Origin: Pseudomonadota bacterium
Lineage (GTDB): Bacteria; Pseudomonadota; Gammaproteobacteria; Xanthomonadales; Xanthomonadaceae
Assembly: GCA_023419315.1 (NCBI GenBank)
Contig: JAEZYE010000051.1
Coordinates: 62,001-126,000, forward strand
Reading direction: 5' to 3'
DNA: 64,000 nucleotides
In this document: positions 1-8,952 of the stretch, piece after piece
How positions within the stretch are numbered: the stretch's first letter is position 1
Layout of the letters: each line of letters begins with the position of its first letter
Notes under the pieces: model-generated
What the model was told of the DNA's origin: nothing
The model's input: only the letters and a program-made list of their open reading frames with translations
Databases searched by the model: none
Translations under genes and position numbers: made by a program

Positions 1-1
1 G

Positions 2-61
2 GCGGATCGTGTGGAAACCTTCGCCGAACTGAGGCGCTGGAAGGACACGTTCCGCTCATGA
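2..61 (+). CDS. gloB: Hydroxyacylglutathione hydrolase (glyoxalase II), C-terminal end only
   Basis: Only the last 19 codons are in the window; the gene enters from the left edge and stops at TGA 59-61. The tail (RVETFAELRRWKDTF, then RS) resembles the glyoxalase II C-terminus, which in Escherichia coli GloB also has a FAxLRxxKD pattern. Glyoxalase II hydrolyses S-lactoylglutathione to lactate and glutathione in methylglyoxal detoxification. The stop overlaps the next start as ATGA, and gloB next to mltD is a recurring gammaproteobacterial arrangement, which supports the call. No active-site residue is present in this fragment, so the identity rests on the tail and the neighbour. Confidence 0.6.
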   Translation, partial: ADRVETFAELRRWKDTFRS

Positions 62-1260
62 GCCGTTTGCGGACGCCGCGACGCCTGCGCCCAGCCGTGG
101 CGACGGCGATATTGCTGATTCTTGCCACGGCCAGCGGTGCCGGTGTTGCGCAGGAATCAGACGCGCAGGCGGTCTCCGTCGAACCGACGCCCGAACCGCA
201 GACGACCGCTGGAACCCGCAGCGGTTGGGAGATCTACCAGAATTTCCGTGCCGGCCTGGCCGATCCGGAGTGCGATGCGGAAGCCACGGGCGGTCGCTGG
301 AAAAAGCAGTTCGCCCACGCGCCCGGTCAGCTCTCCCGCACTGAAGACGATCTGCTGCCCCTGTTCGGCTATGTGGTCGATGCCCTGCGCGAAGCTCAAT
401 TGCCCACCGAGTTCGCACTGATTCCCTTTGTGGAAAGCGGCTATCGGCCGGGCGCCCGCAATCGCACGGGTCCGACCGGCCTGTGGCAGTTCATTGGTGT
501 CACCGCGCGCAATCATGGCGTTCCCGTCCGCAAGGACTACGACGGCCGGCTCTCACCGGTGGATTCGACGCAGGCGGCCATCCGCTATCTGAAAACGCTG
601 CATGGCATGTTCGGCGGCGACTGGCGGCTGACGGTCATGGCCTACAACGCCGGCGAGTTCCGCGTGCTGCAATCCATGCGCCGCACCGGCATGAATGCCT
701 CCAACGCCACACCCGCCCATTTGCCGGGGCTGTCTCCGATCACCTATGCCTATGTGGAAAAACTCCACGCGCTGGCCTGCATATTCCAGCAGGCCGATGA
801 TGCGGAGGCCTGGCGCGAGCGCATGGAGCGCCCGGTTCCTCATCTGAAGGTGCACGATCTGCCCGCTGACGCGCGCAGCCTGGAACACTGGGCACGTGCA
901 AACGGCCATGACAGGTCGCAGGTGCAGCGCCTCAATCCCGCGTTGTCGGCGAAGATGCCCAGGCTTGAGCGACCGCTGCGCGTACTCGCACCTTCGGCAT
1001 CGCGCTCGCCCACCCTCGGTATGGAAGAGGCCATGGCTTCCGCTTTCGATGCCGGCACGTCGCTGGACACGCCGCCCGCTTCATCGGAGGCGACGACGAA
1101 GGAAGCATCATCGCGGCCGCGTGCACACAAAGTGCGCAGCGGCGAGTCCGCCTGGACCATTGCGCGACGTTACGGATTGAAGCCGCAGCAACTGCTGGCC
1201 CGCAATGGTTTGAAGCCGGATGCTGTCCTGCGTCCCGGGATGACGCTCAGGCTCGAGTAG
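58..1260 (+). CDS. mltD: Membrane-bound lytic murein transglycosylase D with LysM domain
   Basis: A 400-residue exported lytic transglycosylase that cleaves the MurNAc-GlcNAc bond of peptidoglycan with 1,6-anhydro product formation. Residues 1-32 form an Arg-rich n-region plus hydrophobic signal segment, with likely cleavage near GVA-QE; no lipobox Cys follows, unlike E. coli MltD. The SLT domain spans about 95-255: the catalytic Glu is E126 in IPFVESGY, followed by GPTGLWQF and the AYNAGE motif typical of family 1 transglycosylases. A degenerate LysM-like stretch lies around 280-320, and one clear LysM (about 357-400) ends the protein for glycan binding. The start is translationally coupled to gloB (ATGA). 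Shorter than E. coli MltD, with fewer LysM repeats. Confidence 0.93.
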   Translation: MSRLRTPRRLRPAVATAILLILATASGAGVAQESDAQAVSVEPTPEPQTTAGTRSGWEIYQNFRAGLADPECDAEATGGRWKKQFAHAPGQLSRTEDDLLPLFGYVVDALREAQLPTEFALIPFVESGYRPGARNRTGPTGLWQFIGVTARNHGVPVRKDYDGRLSPVDSTQAAIRYLKTLHGMFGGDWRLTVMAYNAGEFRVLQSMRRTGMNASNATPAHLPGLSPITYAYVEKLHALACIFQQADDAEAWRERMERPVPHLKVHDLPADARSLEHWARANGHDRSQVQRLNPALSAKMPRLERPLRVLAPSASRSPTLGMEEAMASAFDAGTSLDTPPASSEATTKEASSRPRAHKVRSGESAWTIARRYGLKPQQLLARNGLKPDAVLRPGMTLRLE

Positions 1261-1283
1261 AACGGACGGCGGCCATCCACGAA

Positions 1284-1312
1284 AAAAAAGCCCGGCATTG
1301 GCCGGGCTTTTT
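1284..1312. terminator. Bidirectional rho-independent terminator between mltD and ppiD
   Basis: Stem GCCCGGC (1290-1296) and GCCGGGC (1301-1307) with loop ATTG, flanked by an A-run on the left and a T-run on the right, so it can stop transcription from both converging genes. Confidence 0.9.
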
Positions 1313-1334
1313 CATCATTGCGAAAGGCCAGGAA

Positions 1335-3311
1335 TCAGAGGCGCTCTTCCATCACCTTGACCTGGAACTGCTTGCGCATGAACTTCACGAACTCGGTCGA
1401 CGAGCCCACGCCTGCGAGCTGCACCAACTGCTGCTTCATGCCCTCGCGTTGTTCCGGCGTCACCTGACTCAAATCGCCATCATTCACCTGGGTCACAGCA
1501 AACACGGCGAAAGCACCGTTGCCCAGCGCGATGCGGCCCGCCGAGGCCTTGCCCTCGGCCGGACGCGGCACCGCGAAAATCTGCTCGTTGGCTTCCGGCG
1601 TCGGCACCGGCATGCCACGCGGCATCGAAGCCATCTCGTTGAACTGCAACTTGTCAGCCGTCGCAATGTCCTTCAGCGATTCACCCTTGGCGATACGCGC
1701 AACCAGGGCATCGGCAGCGGCCATGTTCGCTTTCTCCTGGCGATCCAGGCGAATGGCGGCGATGACGGCATCACGCACCTGCGCCAATGGCTGCGGTTGT
1801 TGCGGCGTATGGCCGGCCACACGAATGACGATTCCGTGGTTCGGCGCGATTTCGATTGGATCGCTCACGGTGCCGTCCTGAATCAGGTTCTCCGAGAAGG
1901 CGGAGCGGAGCACGGCCGGATTGGCGAGCACGCCACCGGCGGTCGCACGCGTGAACGGACCTGCCTTCTGCAGCGGCAGATTCACCGCTTTGGCGGCGGA
2001 TTCAAGCGAAGTGGGATTCTTCAGCGACTCGTTGACCAGTCGGCCTGCCAGTTCGTTGTAGGCGCGCTCGCCATCGGCAGTCGCCTGCTCGCGTGCAAGT
2101 TCATCGCGCACTTCCTCGAAGCTCTTGCCCTGTCCCGGCATCACCTGATCCAGCTTGAGCACGTGGTAACCGAAGTCGCTCTTGACCGGTCCACGGATTT
2201 CGCCCGCCTGCATGGCGAACGCCGCGTCTTCGAACGGCTTGACCATCGAACCGTCCCGCGCGAATGCAGGCAGCTGGCCGCCCGCATCCTTGGAGCCCGG
2301 GTCTTCCGAGTTGGCGCGCGCCAGCGCTGCAAAATCACCGCCCTGCTTTGCCTGCTCGGTCAGCGCCTTGGCCTTGTCTTCGGCCTTCTTGAGCGTGGCT
2401 GCGTCCGCGTCCGTCGGCGCGGCGATCAGGATGTGCGAAACCACGCGTTGCTCGGGCGAAACAAAGCGGGCTTTCTCCGTCTCATAACGCTTGCGCAGCG
2501 TTGCTTCGTCGGCCGGGGCGGCACCCGGCAGGTTGGCTGCGTTGATCTCGACGTACTCCAGCGTCACCGTTTCCGGGGCCTGGTAGTCGTTCTTGTGCGA
2601 GTCATACCACTGCTTGATTTCCGCATCGCTGACGGCACCGCTGTCCTGCGAAACCGGCGGCAACAGGGCAATCGATACCGAACGCGTCTGCATCAACAAC
2701 TTGAACAACCGATCCACTTCCTTGTCGGTGACGAAATCCGACAGACCGATGCCTTGCTGCATCACCAGCATCTTGAGGCGCTTGCGCTCTTCTTCCTGGA
2801 ATTTGATCGGCGAAATCGCCGGCGTCTGTGACGCCAGCACCAATTGATAGCGTTCGGCATTGAACTTGCCATCGACCTGGAAGGCAGGCTCGCTCGCGAT
2901 GGACTGCGTAATCGCGTCGTCACCAATGACGACACCTGCGCGTTCGGACGCAAGTTCAAGCACGCGCTGGTTGATCAACTGCTCCAGCACGTTGAGCTTG
3001 TTTTCCTTGGACTCGAAAGCCCGCGCGTCGAAGTTCTCGCCCATCGCCTGGCGCTGCTGCTGGCGCGCGTTCTCGAAAGCCGTGCGGAACTCGTCAACGG
3101 TGACTTCCTTCCGCTCCCACAGCTTGGACACCGGCCACCAGTGCGGTGCCGACTTCCACCAGCTGGGCGGTGCTTCCACCGTGGCCACGTCATTGGCCGT
3201 GCCGCCCGTCATGTACTCGTTCACGCCGACGAAGGCGAACGGAATGATCAGCAATCCCATGATGAGGGTGGCGATCCAGCCGGAAGTTTTTTCGCGGAGT
3301 TTCTGCAACAT
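1335..3311 (-). CDS. ppiD: Periplasmic folding chaperone PpiD (SurA/parvulin family)
   Basis: A 658-residue inner-membrane-anchored periplasmic chaperone that receives outer-membrane and exported proteins as they leave the Sec translocon. The N-terminus is short and cytoplasmic (MLQKLREKTSGW), followed by one transmembrane helix (about 14-33), a SurA-like N-terminal domain with long charged helices (about 70-220), and a parvulin PPIC domain (about 285-385) carrying VSHILI, FAALARANSEDPGS and FGYHVLKL. The C-terminal part is a second SurA-like lobe. Length matches the family (620-650). The position downstream of lon, hupB and the Val and Asp tRNAs on the same strand is the usual order in xanthomonads. 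Whether the PPIase domain is active cannot be judged from sequence alone. Confidence 0.95.
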   Translation of the reverse strand: MLQKLREKTSGWIATLIMGLLIIPFAFVGVNEYMTGGTANDVATVEAPPSWWKSAPHWWPVSKLWERKEVTVDEFRTAFENARQQQRQAMGENFDARAFESKENKLNVLEQLINQRVLELASERAGVVIGDDAITQSIASEPAFQVDGKFNAERYQLVLASQTPAISPIKFQEEERKRLKMLVMQQGIGLSDFVTDKEVDRLFKLLMQTRSVSIALLPPVSQDSGAVSDAEIKQWYDSHKNDYQAPETVTLEYVEINAANLPGAAPADEATLRKRYETEKARFVSPEQRVVSHILIAAPTDADAATLKKAEDKAKALTEQAKQGGDFAALARANSEDPGSKDAGGQLPAFARDGSMVKPFEDAAFAMQAGEIRGPVKSDFGYHVLKLDQVMPGQGKSFEEVRDELAREQATADGERAYNELAGRLVNESLKNPTSLESAAKAVNLPLQKAGPFTRATAGGVLANPAVLRSAFSENLIQDGTVSDPIEIAPNHGIVIRVAGHTPQQPQPLAQVRDAVIAAIRLDRQEKANMAAADALVARIAKGESLKDIATADKLQFNEMASMPRGMPVPTPEANEQIFAVPRPAEGKASAGRIALGNGAFAVFAVTQVNDGDLSQVTPEQREGMKQQLVQLAGVGSSTEFVKFMRKQFQVKVMEERL

Positions 3312-3418
3312 CGATGAACGGCCCGAATTCGTTAGCCGGGCAGTTTACCGCGCTTCCGGCCGCTTGGGTTCCCGCCCGCGCGCTGGCGCTGCAGCGCCGC
3401 TTCTGCGATGACAGACAA

Positions 3419-3446
3419 AGAAAAAGCCCGCTTTCGCGGGCTTTTC
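3419..3446 (-). terminator. Terminator downstream of tRNA-Asp
   Basis: AAAAGCCCGC (3422-3431), loop TTTC, GCGGGCTTTT (3436-3445). It lies 9 nt beyond the 3' end of the minus-strand tRNA-Asp gene and ends the tRNA transcript before ppiD. Confidence 0.85.
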
Positions 3447-3453
3447 GTATAGA

Positions 3454-3530
3454 TGGCGGAGTGGACGGGACTCGAACCCGCGACCTCCGGCGTGACAGGC
3501 CAGCATTCTAACCGACTGAACTACCACTCC
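3454..3530 (-). tRNA. tRNA-Asp (anticodon GTC)
   Basis: 77 nt including an encoded CCA. Acceptor GGAGTGG pairs with CCACTCC, followed by discriminator G. The anticodon loop reads CTGTCAC, giving GTC, and the T-arm GGTTCGAGTCC is intact. A TACAAT -10-like hexamer lies about 15 nt upstream on the minus strand (3545-3550). Confidence 0.96.
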
Positions 3531-3618
3531 GCGCTGAGACAGCTATTGTACGTTGCTTTCGCGCCGTTGCGCTAGATGTGCAACCTACAATTTTTTCGTT
3601 CTTGCATCGCCACCGAGG

Positions 3619-3693
3619 TGGTGGGTGCTGAGGGTTTCGAACCCCCGACCCTCGCCTTGTAAGGGCGACGCTCTACCGCTGAGCTAAGCACCC
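3619..3693 (-). tRNA. tRNA-Val (anticodon TAC)
   Basis: 75 nt including encoded CCA. Acceptor GGGTGCT pairs with AGCACCC, discriminator A. Anticodon loop CTTACAA gives TAC. It follows hupB on the same strand, as in other xanthomonads. Confidence 0.96.
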
Positions 3694-3727
3694 GTTTCGG
3701 GTCTGTGCCGACCCGGCAGCGAGTCGA

Positions 3728-4000
3728 TTAGTTTACGGCATCTTTCAGGGCTTTGCCAGCCTTGAACGCCGGGTTCTTGGAAGCCTTGATCTTGATGGTG
3801 TCGCCCGTCTTCGGATTGCGACCGGTACGCGCGGCGCGCTTGCGCACCTGGAAAGTACCGAAGCCCACGAGCGTAACGGTATCGCCCTTCTTCAACGCCT
3901 TCGTGACAGCGGAGATCACGGCATCGACAGCGCGTCCCGCTTCCGCCTTGGACATTTCGGCTTCGTCGGCGACGGCATCGATCAATTCGGTTTTGTTCAT
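3728..4000 (-). CDS. hupB: DNA-binding protein HU-beta
   Basis: A 90-residue histone-like nucleoid protein; as a dimer it bends and compacts DNA without strict sequence preference. The whole HU/IHF fold is present: two N-terminal helices ([17 protein letters not shown] onward), the [13 protein letters not shown] signature, the beta-arm tip RNPKTG and the C-terminal helix. Length equals E. coli HU. RBS AAGGAG lies 8 nt before the ATG. It sits directly downstream of lon, as hupB does in many Proteobacteria. It has its own promoter (see 4131-4159) and a leader of about 120 nt containing two short inverted repeats (CTCGAG pair and TGGGCC/GGCCCA). Confidence 0.97.
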   Translation of the reverse strand: MNKTELIDAVADEAEMSKAEAGRAVDAVISAVTKALKKGDTVTLVGFGTFQVRKRAARTGRNPKTGDTIKIKASKNPAFKAGKALKDAVN

Positions 4001-4130
4001 TTAGGAAACTCCTTGTGCGGAACAACCGCGGAATGTGTAAACGGACTGCGTGGGCCGATGGCCCATGGGCAAATTCGATCCGGCTTCCTCGAGCATTCGC
4101 TGTTCTCGAGCGAGTGTCGCGAGTGCGGTC

Positions 4131-4159
4131 GTTATACCAGCGCCTATACAGGCACGCAA
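4131..4159 (-). promoter_or_regulatory. Probable hupB sigma-70 promoter (extended -10)
   Basis: On the minus strand: -35-like TTGCGT (4154-4159), 17-bp spacer, then TGG-TATAAC (-10 at 4131-4136). The -10 matches 5 of 6 and has the extended TGn; the -35 matches only TTG. Predicted start near 4124. It begins immediately after the lon terminator hairpin. Confidence 0.6.
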
Positions 4160-4190
4160 CCGGAAACCCAATAATGACGCGGGTTTCCGG
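4160..4190 (-). terminator. Hairpin downstream of lon
   Basis: Perfect 10-bp inverted repeat CCGGAAACCC (4160-4169) and GGGTTTCCGG (4181-4190), 11-nt loop, 29 nt past the lon stop. There is no U-tract, so it may act as a weak terminator or 3' stabiliser. Confidence 0.5.
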
Positions 4191-4219
4191 CGATTGGACG
4201 ATTCGCGATCAGCGTCGTT

Positions 4220-6685
4220 TCAGTGCTTGACGCCGGGTTGTTCCGAGGTCTTGCCGCGCGCGGGAACACGCCGTGGCTTTCCACCCGCCGGCGTCGCACT
4301 GGCAGGCGCCAGCGGCCGTTCGAGCGCCAGATCCAGCACTTCGTCGATCCAGCGCACAGGCACGATATTCAATCCATCCGTGACATTGGCGGGGATGTCC
4401 GAAAGATCCTTGCGGTTCTCTTCCGGAATGATCACGGTCGTGATGCCGCCACGCAGGGCCGCCAGCAGTTTTTCCTTCAGCCCGCCGATGGCGGAAACGC
4501 GGCCGCGCAGGGTGATTTCGCCAGTCATGGCGACGTCCGCACGAACGGGCGTGCGAGTGAGTGTGGAAACCAGCGCAGTGACCATCGCGATGCCTGCGCT
4601 CGGGCCATCCTTTGGGGTGGCGCCATCCGGCACATGCAGGTGCACGTCATGCTTCTGCAGATACTCCGGATCAATTCCAAGCGCCACGGCGCGTGCGCGA
4701 ACCACCGACAATGCTGCCGCGGCCGACTCCTTCATCACGTCGCCGAGTTGGCCCGTCAATGTCATTGCGCCCTTGCCCGGGACCAGCGCCACTTCGATCT
4801 GAAGCAGATCGCCCCCCACTTCGGTCCACGCGAGACCGGTGACCAGGCCGATTTCGTTCTGTTCTTCGGCGCGGCCGAAATCGTAGCGGCGAACGCCCAA
4901 GTACTTGTCCAGATTCTTCGAGGACACGACCACCAGCGCCTTGGGCTTGCGCGCTGATTTCTTTGCGCTGCTCTTCTTGGCCGGCTGAGGACCGGCCAGC
5001 GCGATCTCCTTCACCACCTTGCGGCAGATTTTCGCGATCTCGCGTTCCAGATTGCGCACGCCGGACTCGCGCGTGTAATAACGCACGATGTCGCGGATCG
5101 CATCTTCTTCAATCGCCAGCTCTTCCGCCTTGAGCCCATTGGCCTTGATCTGCTTGGGCACCAGATATCGCAGGGCGATGTTGAGCTTTTCGTCCTCCGT
5201 GTAACCAGGGATGCGGATGACTTCCATGCGATCCAGCAACGGGCCGGGGATGTTCAGCGAATTCGATGTTGCGACGAACATCACTTCGGAGAGGTCCAGA
5301 TCCACTTCCAGGTAGTGGTCGTTGAACGCGCTGTTCTGTTCGGGGTCCAGCACTTCAAGCAGCGCCGACGAGGGATCGCCACGGAAGTCCATCGACATCT
5401 TGTCGATTTCGTCGAGCACGAACAGCGGATTCCGGCTGCCGGCCTTGTTGAGGTTCTGGACGATGCGCCCCGGCATCGAGCCGACATAGGTGCGACGATG
5501 GCCGCGAATCTCGGCCTCGTCACGCACGCCGCCCAGCGACATGCGCACGAACTTGCGGTTGGTCGCCTTCGCGATCGATTGGCCGAGCGACGTCTTGCCC
5601 ACGCCCGGCGGACCGACCAGGCACAGGATGGGCCCGCGCATCTTCTGGACGCGCGACTGCACGGCGAGATATTCGAGGATGCGATCCTTGACCTTTTCCA
5701 GACCGTAGTGATCTGCGTCCAGCGTTTCCTGCGCGACCTTCAGGTCCTTGCGCACCTTCGTCCGCTTTTTCCACGGGACGCCCAGCAGCCAGTCCAGATA
5801 GTTGCGGACGACTGCCGCCTCGGCGGACATGGGTGACATCTGCTTGAGTTTGTTGAGTTCGCTCTTGGCCTTGGCTTCCACGGCCTTGGGCATGCCGGCT
5901 TCGGCAATCTTGCGCGCCAGTTCTTCCTGTTCGTTCGGTGCGTCGTCGAGTTCGCCCAGTTCCTTCTGGATCGCCTTCATCTGTTCGTTGAGGTAGTACT
6001 CGCGCTGGCTTTTCTCCATCTGCGACTTGACTCGTCCGCGGATGCGCTTCTCCAGTTGCTGCACATCGATCTCGCCGTCCACGAAGCCGACCAGCAGTTC
6101 CAGGCGCTCGCCGATGCCAATCGTCTCCAGCAAGCGCTGCTTGTCGCTCAGGCGTACGCCGAGGTGCGCTGCAATCGTGTCGGCCAGCCGTCCCGGTTCG
6201 TCTATGCCGGCCAGTGTCTGCAGCAGTTCCGGAGGCAGTTTGCGATTGGTCTTCACGTACTGCTCGAACAGACTCATCAGGGAACGCGCGACTGCCTCGA
6301 TTTCACGGGGCTCGCGGCCTTCCTCCGATTCGATCTCCTCGCCTTCGCCGTAAAGCGAGCCGTCCCGTTCCGCCACATTGGAGACCTTCACGCGGGAGAC
6401 GCCCTCGACCAGCACCTTGATCGTTCCATCCGGCAGCTTCAGCAGTTGGAGCACATGCGCCAGCGTGCCAATTCCGTAGAGGTCCGTTGCGGTCGGGTCG
6501 TCCGTCTCGGCCGACTTCTGGGCGAGCAGCAGGATGCGCTTGTCCGCTTCCATCGCCTGCTCGAGCGCACGCATCGACTTGTCGCGCCCGACGAACAGCG
6601 GGATGACCATGTGCGGGAAAACCACCACGTCGCGCAAAGGCAGAACTGGCAGGTCCAAGGTTTCATTGGGGGTACGACGGGGCAT
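4220..6685 (-). CDS. lon: ATP-dependent protease Lon
   Basis: An 821-residue AAA+ serine protease degrading misfolded and regulatory proteins in the cytoplasm. Order: N-terminal substrate-binding LON domain ([14 protein letters not shown] onward), coiled coil, AAA+ module with Walker [10 protein letters not shown] and Walker [11 protein letters not shown], then the protease domain with the Ser of KDGPSAGIA and the Lys of GLKEKLLAA forming the Ser-Lys dyad. A Lys/Ala-rich linker ([15 protein letters not shown]) sits before the protease domain. I chose ATG 6685: it has a GGAG RBS, and the open frame upstream of it only translates a terminator hairpin. Neighbour clpX lies upstream on the same strand. 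A heat-shock promoter is visible (6739-6767). Confidence 0.97.
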   Translation of the reverse strand: MPRRTPNETLDLPVLPLRDVVVFPHMVIPLFVGRDKSMRALEQAMEADKRILLLAQKSAETDDPTATDLYGIGTLAHVLQLLKLPDGTIKVLVEGVSRVKVSNVAERDGSLYGEGEEIESEEGREPREIEAVARSLMSLFEQYVKTNRKLPPELLQTLAGIDEPGRLADTIAAHLGVRLSDKQRLLETIGIGERLELLVGFVDGEIDVQQLEKRIRGRVKSQMEKSQREYYLNEQMKAIQKELGELDDAPNEQEELARKIAEAGMPKAVEAKAKSELNKLKQMSPMSAEAAVVRNYLDWLLGVPWKKRTKVRKDLKVAQETLDADHYGLEKVKDRILEYLAVQSRVQKMRGPILCLVGPPGVGKTSLGQSIAKATNRKFVRMSLGGVRDEAEIRGHRRTYVGSMPGRIVQNLNKAGSRNPLFVLDEIDKMSMDFRGDPSSALLEVLDPEQNSAFNDHYLEVDLDLSEVMFVATSNSLNIPGPLLDRMEVIRIPGYTEDEKLNIALRYLVPKQIKANGLKAEELAIEEDAIRDIVRYYTRESGVRNLEREIAKICRKVVKEIALAGPQPAKKSSAKKSARKPKALVVVSSKNLDKYLGVRRYDFGRAEEQNEIGLVTGLAWTEVGGDLLQIEVALVPGKGAMTLTGQLGDVMKESAAAALSVVRARAVALGIDPEYLQKHDVHLHVPDGATPKDGPSAGIAMVTALVSTLTRTPVRADVAMTGEITLRGRVSAIGGLKEKLLAALRGGITTVIIPEENRKDLSDIPANVTDGLNIVPVRWIDEVLDLALERPLAPASATPAGGKPRRVPARGKTSEQPGVKH

Positions 6686-6720
6686 GGGGGCTCCAGCGGA
6701 AAGCGGTGATGCAGGGGCGA

Positions 6721-6753
6721 AAAACGCCAATGGCCCCGTTATGGGGCCATTGG
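6721..6753 (-). terminator. Terminator downstream of clpX
   Basis: Perfect 11-bp stem CCAATGGCCCC (6727-6737) and GGGGCCATTGG (6743-6753), loop GTTAT; on the minus strand it is followed by CGTTTTTCG. A second 8-bp repeat, AAATTGTT/AACAATTT (6778-6801), lies between it and the clpX stop. Confidence 0.75.
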
Positions 6754-6767
6754 CTGAAGGTTGCAAG
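6739..6767 (-). promoter_or_regulatory. Heat-shock (sigma-32) promoter of lon
   Basis: On the minus strand CTTGCAA (6761-6767), 14-nt spacer, CCCCATAA (6739-6746); the consensus is CTTGAAA-N11-16-CCCCATnT. The -10 element is embedded in one arm of the clpX terminator hairpin, so a transcript starting here would carry only part of the hairpin. Confidence 0.65.
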
Positions 6768-6822
6768 TGCGGGCGTTAAATTGTTTTTGAATCAACAATT
6801 TAGCCGAGCAAAAGGGGCCAAC

Positions 6823-8106
6823 TCAGTCTGCAGACGCGACCTTGGGTGCGGGCGGGTTCTGATAGATGAGATAGGGCTCGGATTTGTGCTCGATCACGGA
6901 CTCATCCACGACCACCTTGCTGACGTTTTCCAGCGACGGCAGGTCGTACATGGTGTCGAGCAATACCGATTCCACGATCGTGCGCAGGCCTCGCGCGCCA
7001 GTCTTGCGCTTGAGCGCCTTGCGGGCGATGGCCGACAGCGCATCGGGCCGGAACTCGAGCTCGACGCCTTCCATGTCGAACAACTTCCGGAACTGCTTGG
7101 TGATGGCGTTCTTCGGCTCGGTGAGAATCTTGACCAGTGCCGGTTCGTCCAGTTCTTCCAGCGTCGCAACCACGGGCAGACGGCCGACAAATTCCGGAAT
7201 CAGGCCGAACTTGATCAAGTCCTCGGGCTCGACCTCGGACAGCAACTTTCCGGTTTCGGTCTTGAGCTCGGCACTCTTGACCTTCGCTCCGAAACCGATG
7301 CCGCTGGCTTCCGTCGAGCGCTGCTGGATGATCTTGTCCAGGCCCGCAAACGCACCGCCGCAGATGAACAGGATGTTCTTGGTGTCCACCTGCAGGAATT
7401 CCTGCTGCGGATGCTTGCGGCCGCCTTGCGGTGGCACGCTTGCCACAGTGCCTTCGATGAGCTTCAGCAGCGCCTGCTGGACGCCTTCGCCCGAAACATC
7501 GCGCGTGATCGACGGGTTCTCGCTTTTGCGCGAGATCTTGTCGATTTCATCGATATAGACGATGCCCTGCTGCGCTTTCTCGACGTCGTAGTCGCACTTC
7601 TGCAGCAGCTTCTGGATGATGTTCTCGACGTCCTCACCGACATAGCCGGCTTCGGTCAGCGTCGTGGCATCGGCGATGGTGAACGGCACATTGAGCAGGC
7701 GTGCCAGCGTCTCCGCCAGCAATGTCTTGCCGGAACCCGTTGGGCCGGCCAGCAGGATATTCGACTTCGCCAGTTCGACGTCGTCGTTCTTCTGGCGGCT
7801 CTCGATGCGCTTGTAATGGTTGTAGACGGCCACCGCGAGCGTGCGCTTGGCGCGCTGCTGGCCGATCACGTACTGATCGAGGACTTCCAGGATCTCTCGC
7901 GGCTTGGGCAGATGGCTGCGCGCGGACTGGGCCTTCTCTTCCAGCTCTTCGCGGATGATGTCATTGCAGAGTTCGACGCACTCATCGCAGATGAACACGC
8001 TGGGTCCGGCAATCAGCTTGCGGACTTCATGCTGGCTTTTGCCGCAGAACGAGCAATAGAGAATCTTGTTGCTGTCGCCCGTGCGGCCCTGGCGGTCTTC
8101 GCTCAT
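6823..8106 (-). CDS. clpX: ATP-dependent Clp protease ATP-binding subunit ClpX
   Basis: A 427-residue AAA+ unfoldase that selects tagged substrates and threads them into ClpP. The N-terminal zinc-binding domain has C18, C21, C40 and C43 (CSFC and CDEC). Walker A GPTGSGKT is at 121-128, Walker B is VYIDEIDK, and the pore and ClpP-binding region (IGFGAKV) is present. Length matches E. coli ClpX (424). The gene lies 129 nt downstream of clpP, behind its own promoter (8155-8182) and a clpP terminator, so clpX is probably transcribed independently as well as by read-through. The start has no strong Shine-Dalgarno sequence. Confidence 0.97.
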   Translation of the reverse strand: MSEDRQGRTGDSNKILYCSFCGKSQHEVRKLIAGPSVFICDECVELCNDIIREELEEKAQSARSHLPKPREILEVLDQYVIGQQRAKRTLAVAVYNHYKRIESRQKNDDVELAKSNILLAGPTGSGKTLLAETLARLLNVPFTIADATTLTEAGYVGEDVENIIQKLLQKCDYDVEKAQQGIVYIDEIDKISRKSENPSITRDVSGEGVQQALLKLIEGTVASVPPQGGRKHPQQEFLQVDTKNILFICGGAFAGLDKIIQQRSTEASGIGFGAKVKSAELKTETGKLLSEVEPEDLIKFGLIPEFVGRLPVVATLEELDEPALVKILTEPKNAITKQFRKLFDMEGVELEFRPDALSAIARKALKRKTGARGLRTIVESVLLDTMYDLPSLENVSKVVVDESVIEHKSEPYLIYQNPPAPKVASAD

Positions 8107-8154
8107 GCTTCGGTTACTCGGTCACCCTGCCCGGTATAGCGGGCTTGCGGTCGG

Positions 8155-8182
8155 AGAATACCACACGCTCCCGGCTTGTCAG
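8155..8182 (-). promoter_or_regulatory. Probable clpX sigma-70 promoter
   Basis: Minus strand: CTGACA (8177-8182, 5 of 6 to TTGACA), 16-nt spacer, TGG-TATTCT (-10 at 8155-8160, 4 of 6 with extended TGn). Lies just after the clpP terminator and 49 nt before the clpX start. Confidence 0.55.
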
Positions 8183-8201
8183 GCGGGGCTGTGGAGGAGT
8201 T

Positions 8202-8228
8202 AAAAAGGCGCGGAAACCCTGTCCGCGC
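8202..8228 (-). terminator. Rho-independent terminator of clpP
   Basis: Stem GCGCGGA (8208-8214) and TCCGCGC (8222-8228), loop of 7; on the minus strand it is followed by C and TTTTT. Begins 8 nt after the clpP stop. Confidence 0.85.
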
Positions 8229-8235
8229 GCACGTT

Positions 8236-8862
8236 TCAGCCCGGCTGGATTGTCTCGTCCGGACGGCGCTCGAGGACCTGATCGACCAGACCATACGCCT
8301 GGGCGTCGATGGCGCTCTTGAAGTTGTCGCGCTCGGTGTCGCGCTCGATGGTCTGCAGCGCCTGGCCGGTGTGCTTGGCGAGAATTTCGTTCAGTCGCGC
8401 GCGCAGGGACAGGATTTCACGCGCATGGATGTCGATGTCCGTCGCCTGGCCCTGGAAACCGCCCAGCGGCTGGTGGATCATCACGCGCGAATTCGGCAGC
8501 GCGTAGCGCTTGCCCTTGGCTCCGGCAGCGAGCAACAACGCACCCATGCTGGCGGCCTGCCCCACGCAAACGGTGCTGACGTCCGGCTTGATGTACTGCA
8601 TGGTGTCGTAGATGGCCATCCCCGCCGTGACCACACCGCCCGGCGAGTTGATGTACAGGCTGATGTCCTTCTCGGGGTTCTCGGCTTCGAGGAACAGCAT
8701 CTGCGCCACGATGACGTTCGCCACCTGATCGTCCACGCCGCCGACCAGGAAAATCATGCGTTCCTTGAGCAGGCGCGAGTAGATGTCGTACGCGCGCTCG
8801 CCGCGGCTGGTCTGTTCGACCACCATCGGCACCAGATTCAAGGCTTTGGTTTCAATGCTCAT
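8236..8862 (-). CDS. clpP: ATP-dependent Clp protease proteolytic subunit ClpP
   Basis: A 208-residue serine peptidase forming the double-heptamer chamber used by ClpX and ClpA. The catalytic triad is visible: S105 in GQAASMGA, H130 in RVMIHQP and D179 in ERDTERDN, all offset by 8 from the mature E. coli enzyme, which fits a short processed propeptide. The substrate loop [10 protein letters not shown] is intact. It lies 90 nt downstream of tig, in the classic tig-clpP-clpX-lon order. The ATG at 8862 aligns with the family N-terminus. Confidence 0.97.
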   Translation of the reverse strand: MSIETKALNLVPMVVEQTSRGERAYDIYSRLLKERMIFLVGGVDDQVANVIVAQMLFLEAENPEKDISLYINSPGGVVTAGMAIYDTMQYIKPDVSTVCVGQAASMGALLLAAGAKGKRYALPNSRVMIHQPLGGFQGQATDIDIHAREILSLRARLNEILAKHTGQALQTIERDTERDNFKSAIDAQAYGLVDQVLERRPDETIQPG

Positions 8863-8891
8863 CGGCTATTCGCGCCCTAGGTTCGTGGAGA

Positions 8892-8943
8892 GGTCCGGCC
8901 AAGGATAGCCGGACCGGGACGGGCTGGGGCCTTTGCCGGCCCC
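8892..8943 (-). terminator. Two hairpins between tig and clpP
   Basis: GGTCCGGC (8892-8899)/GCCGGACC (8908-8915) and GGGGCC (8926-8931)/GGCCCC (8938-8943). Neither has a U-tract; they may attenuate or stabilise the tig message rather than fully terminate it. Confidence 0.45.
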
Positions 8944-8952
8944 GGCGAACAC

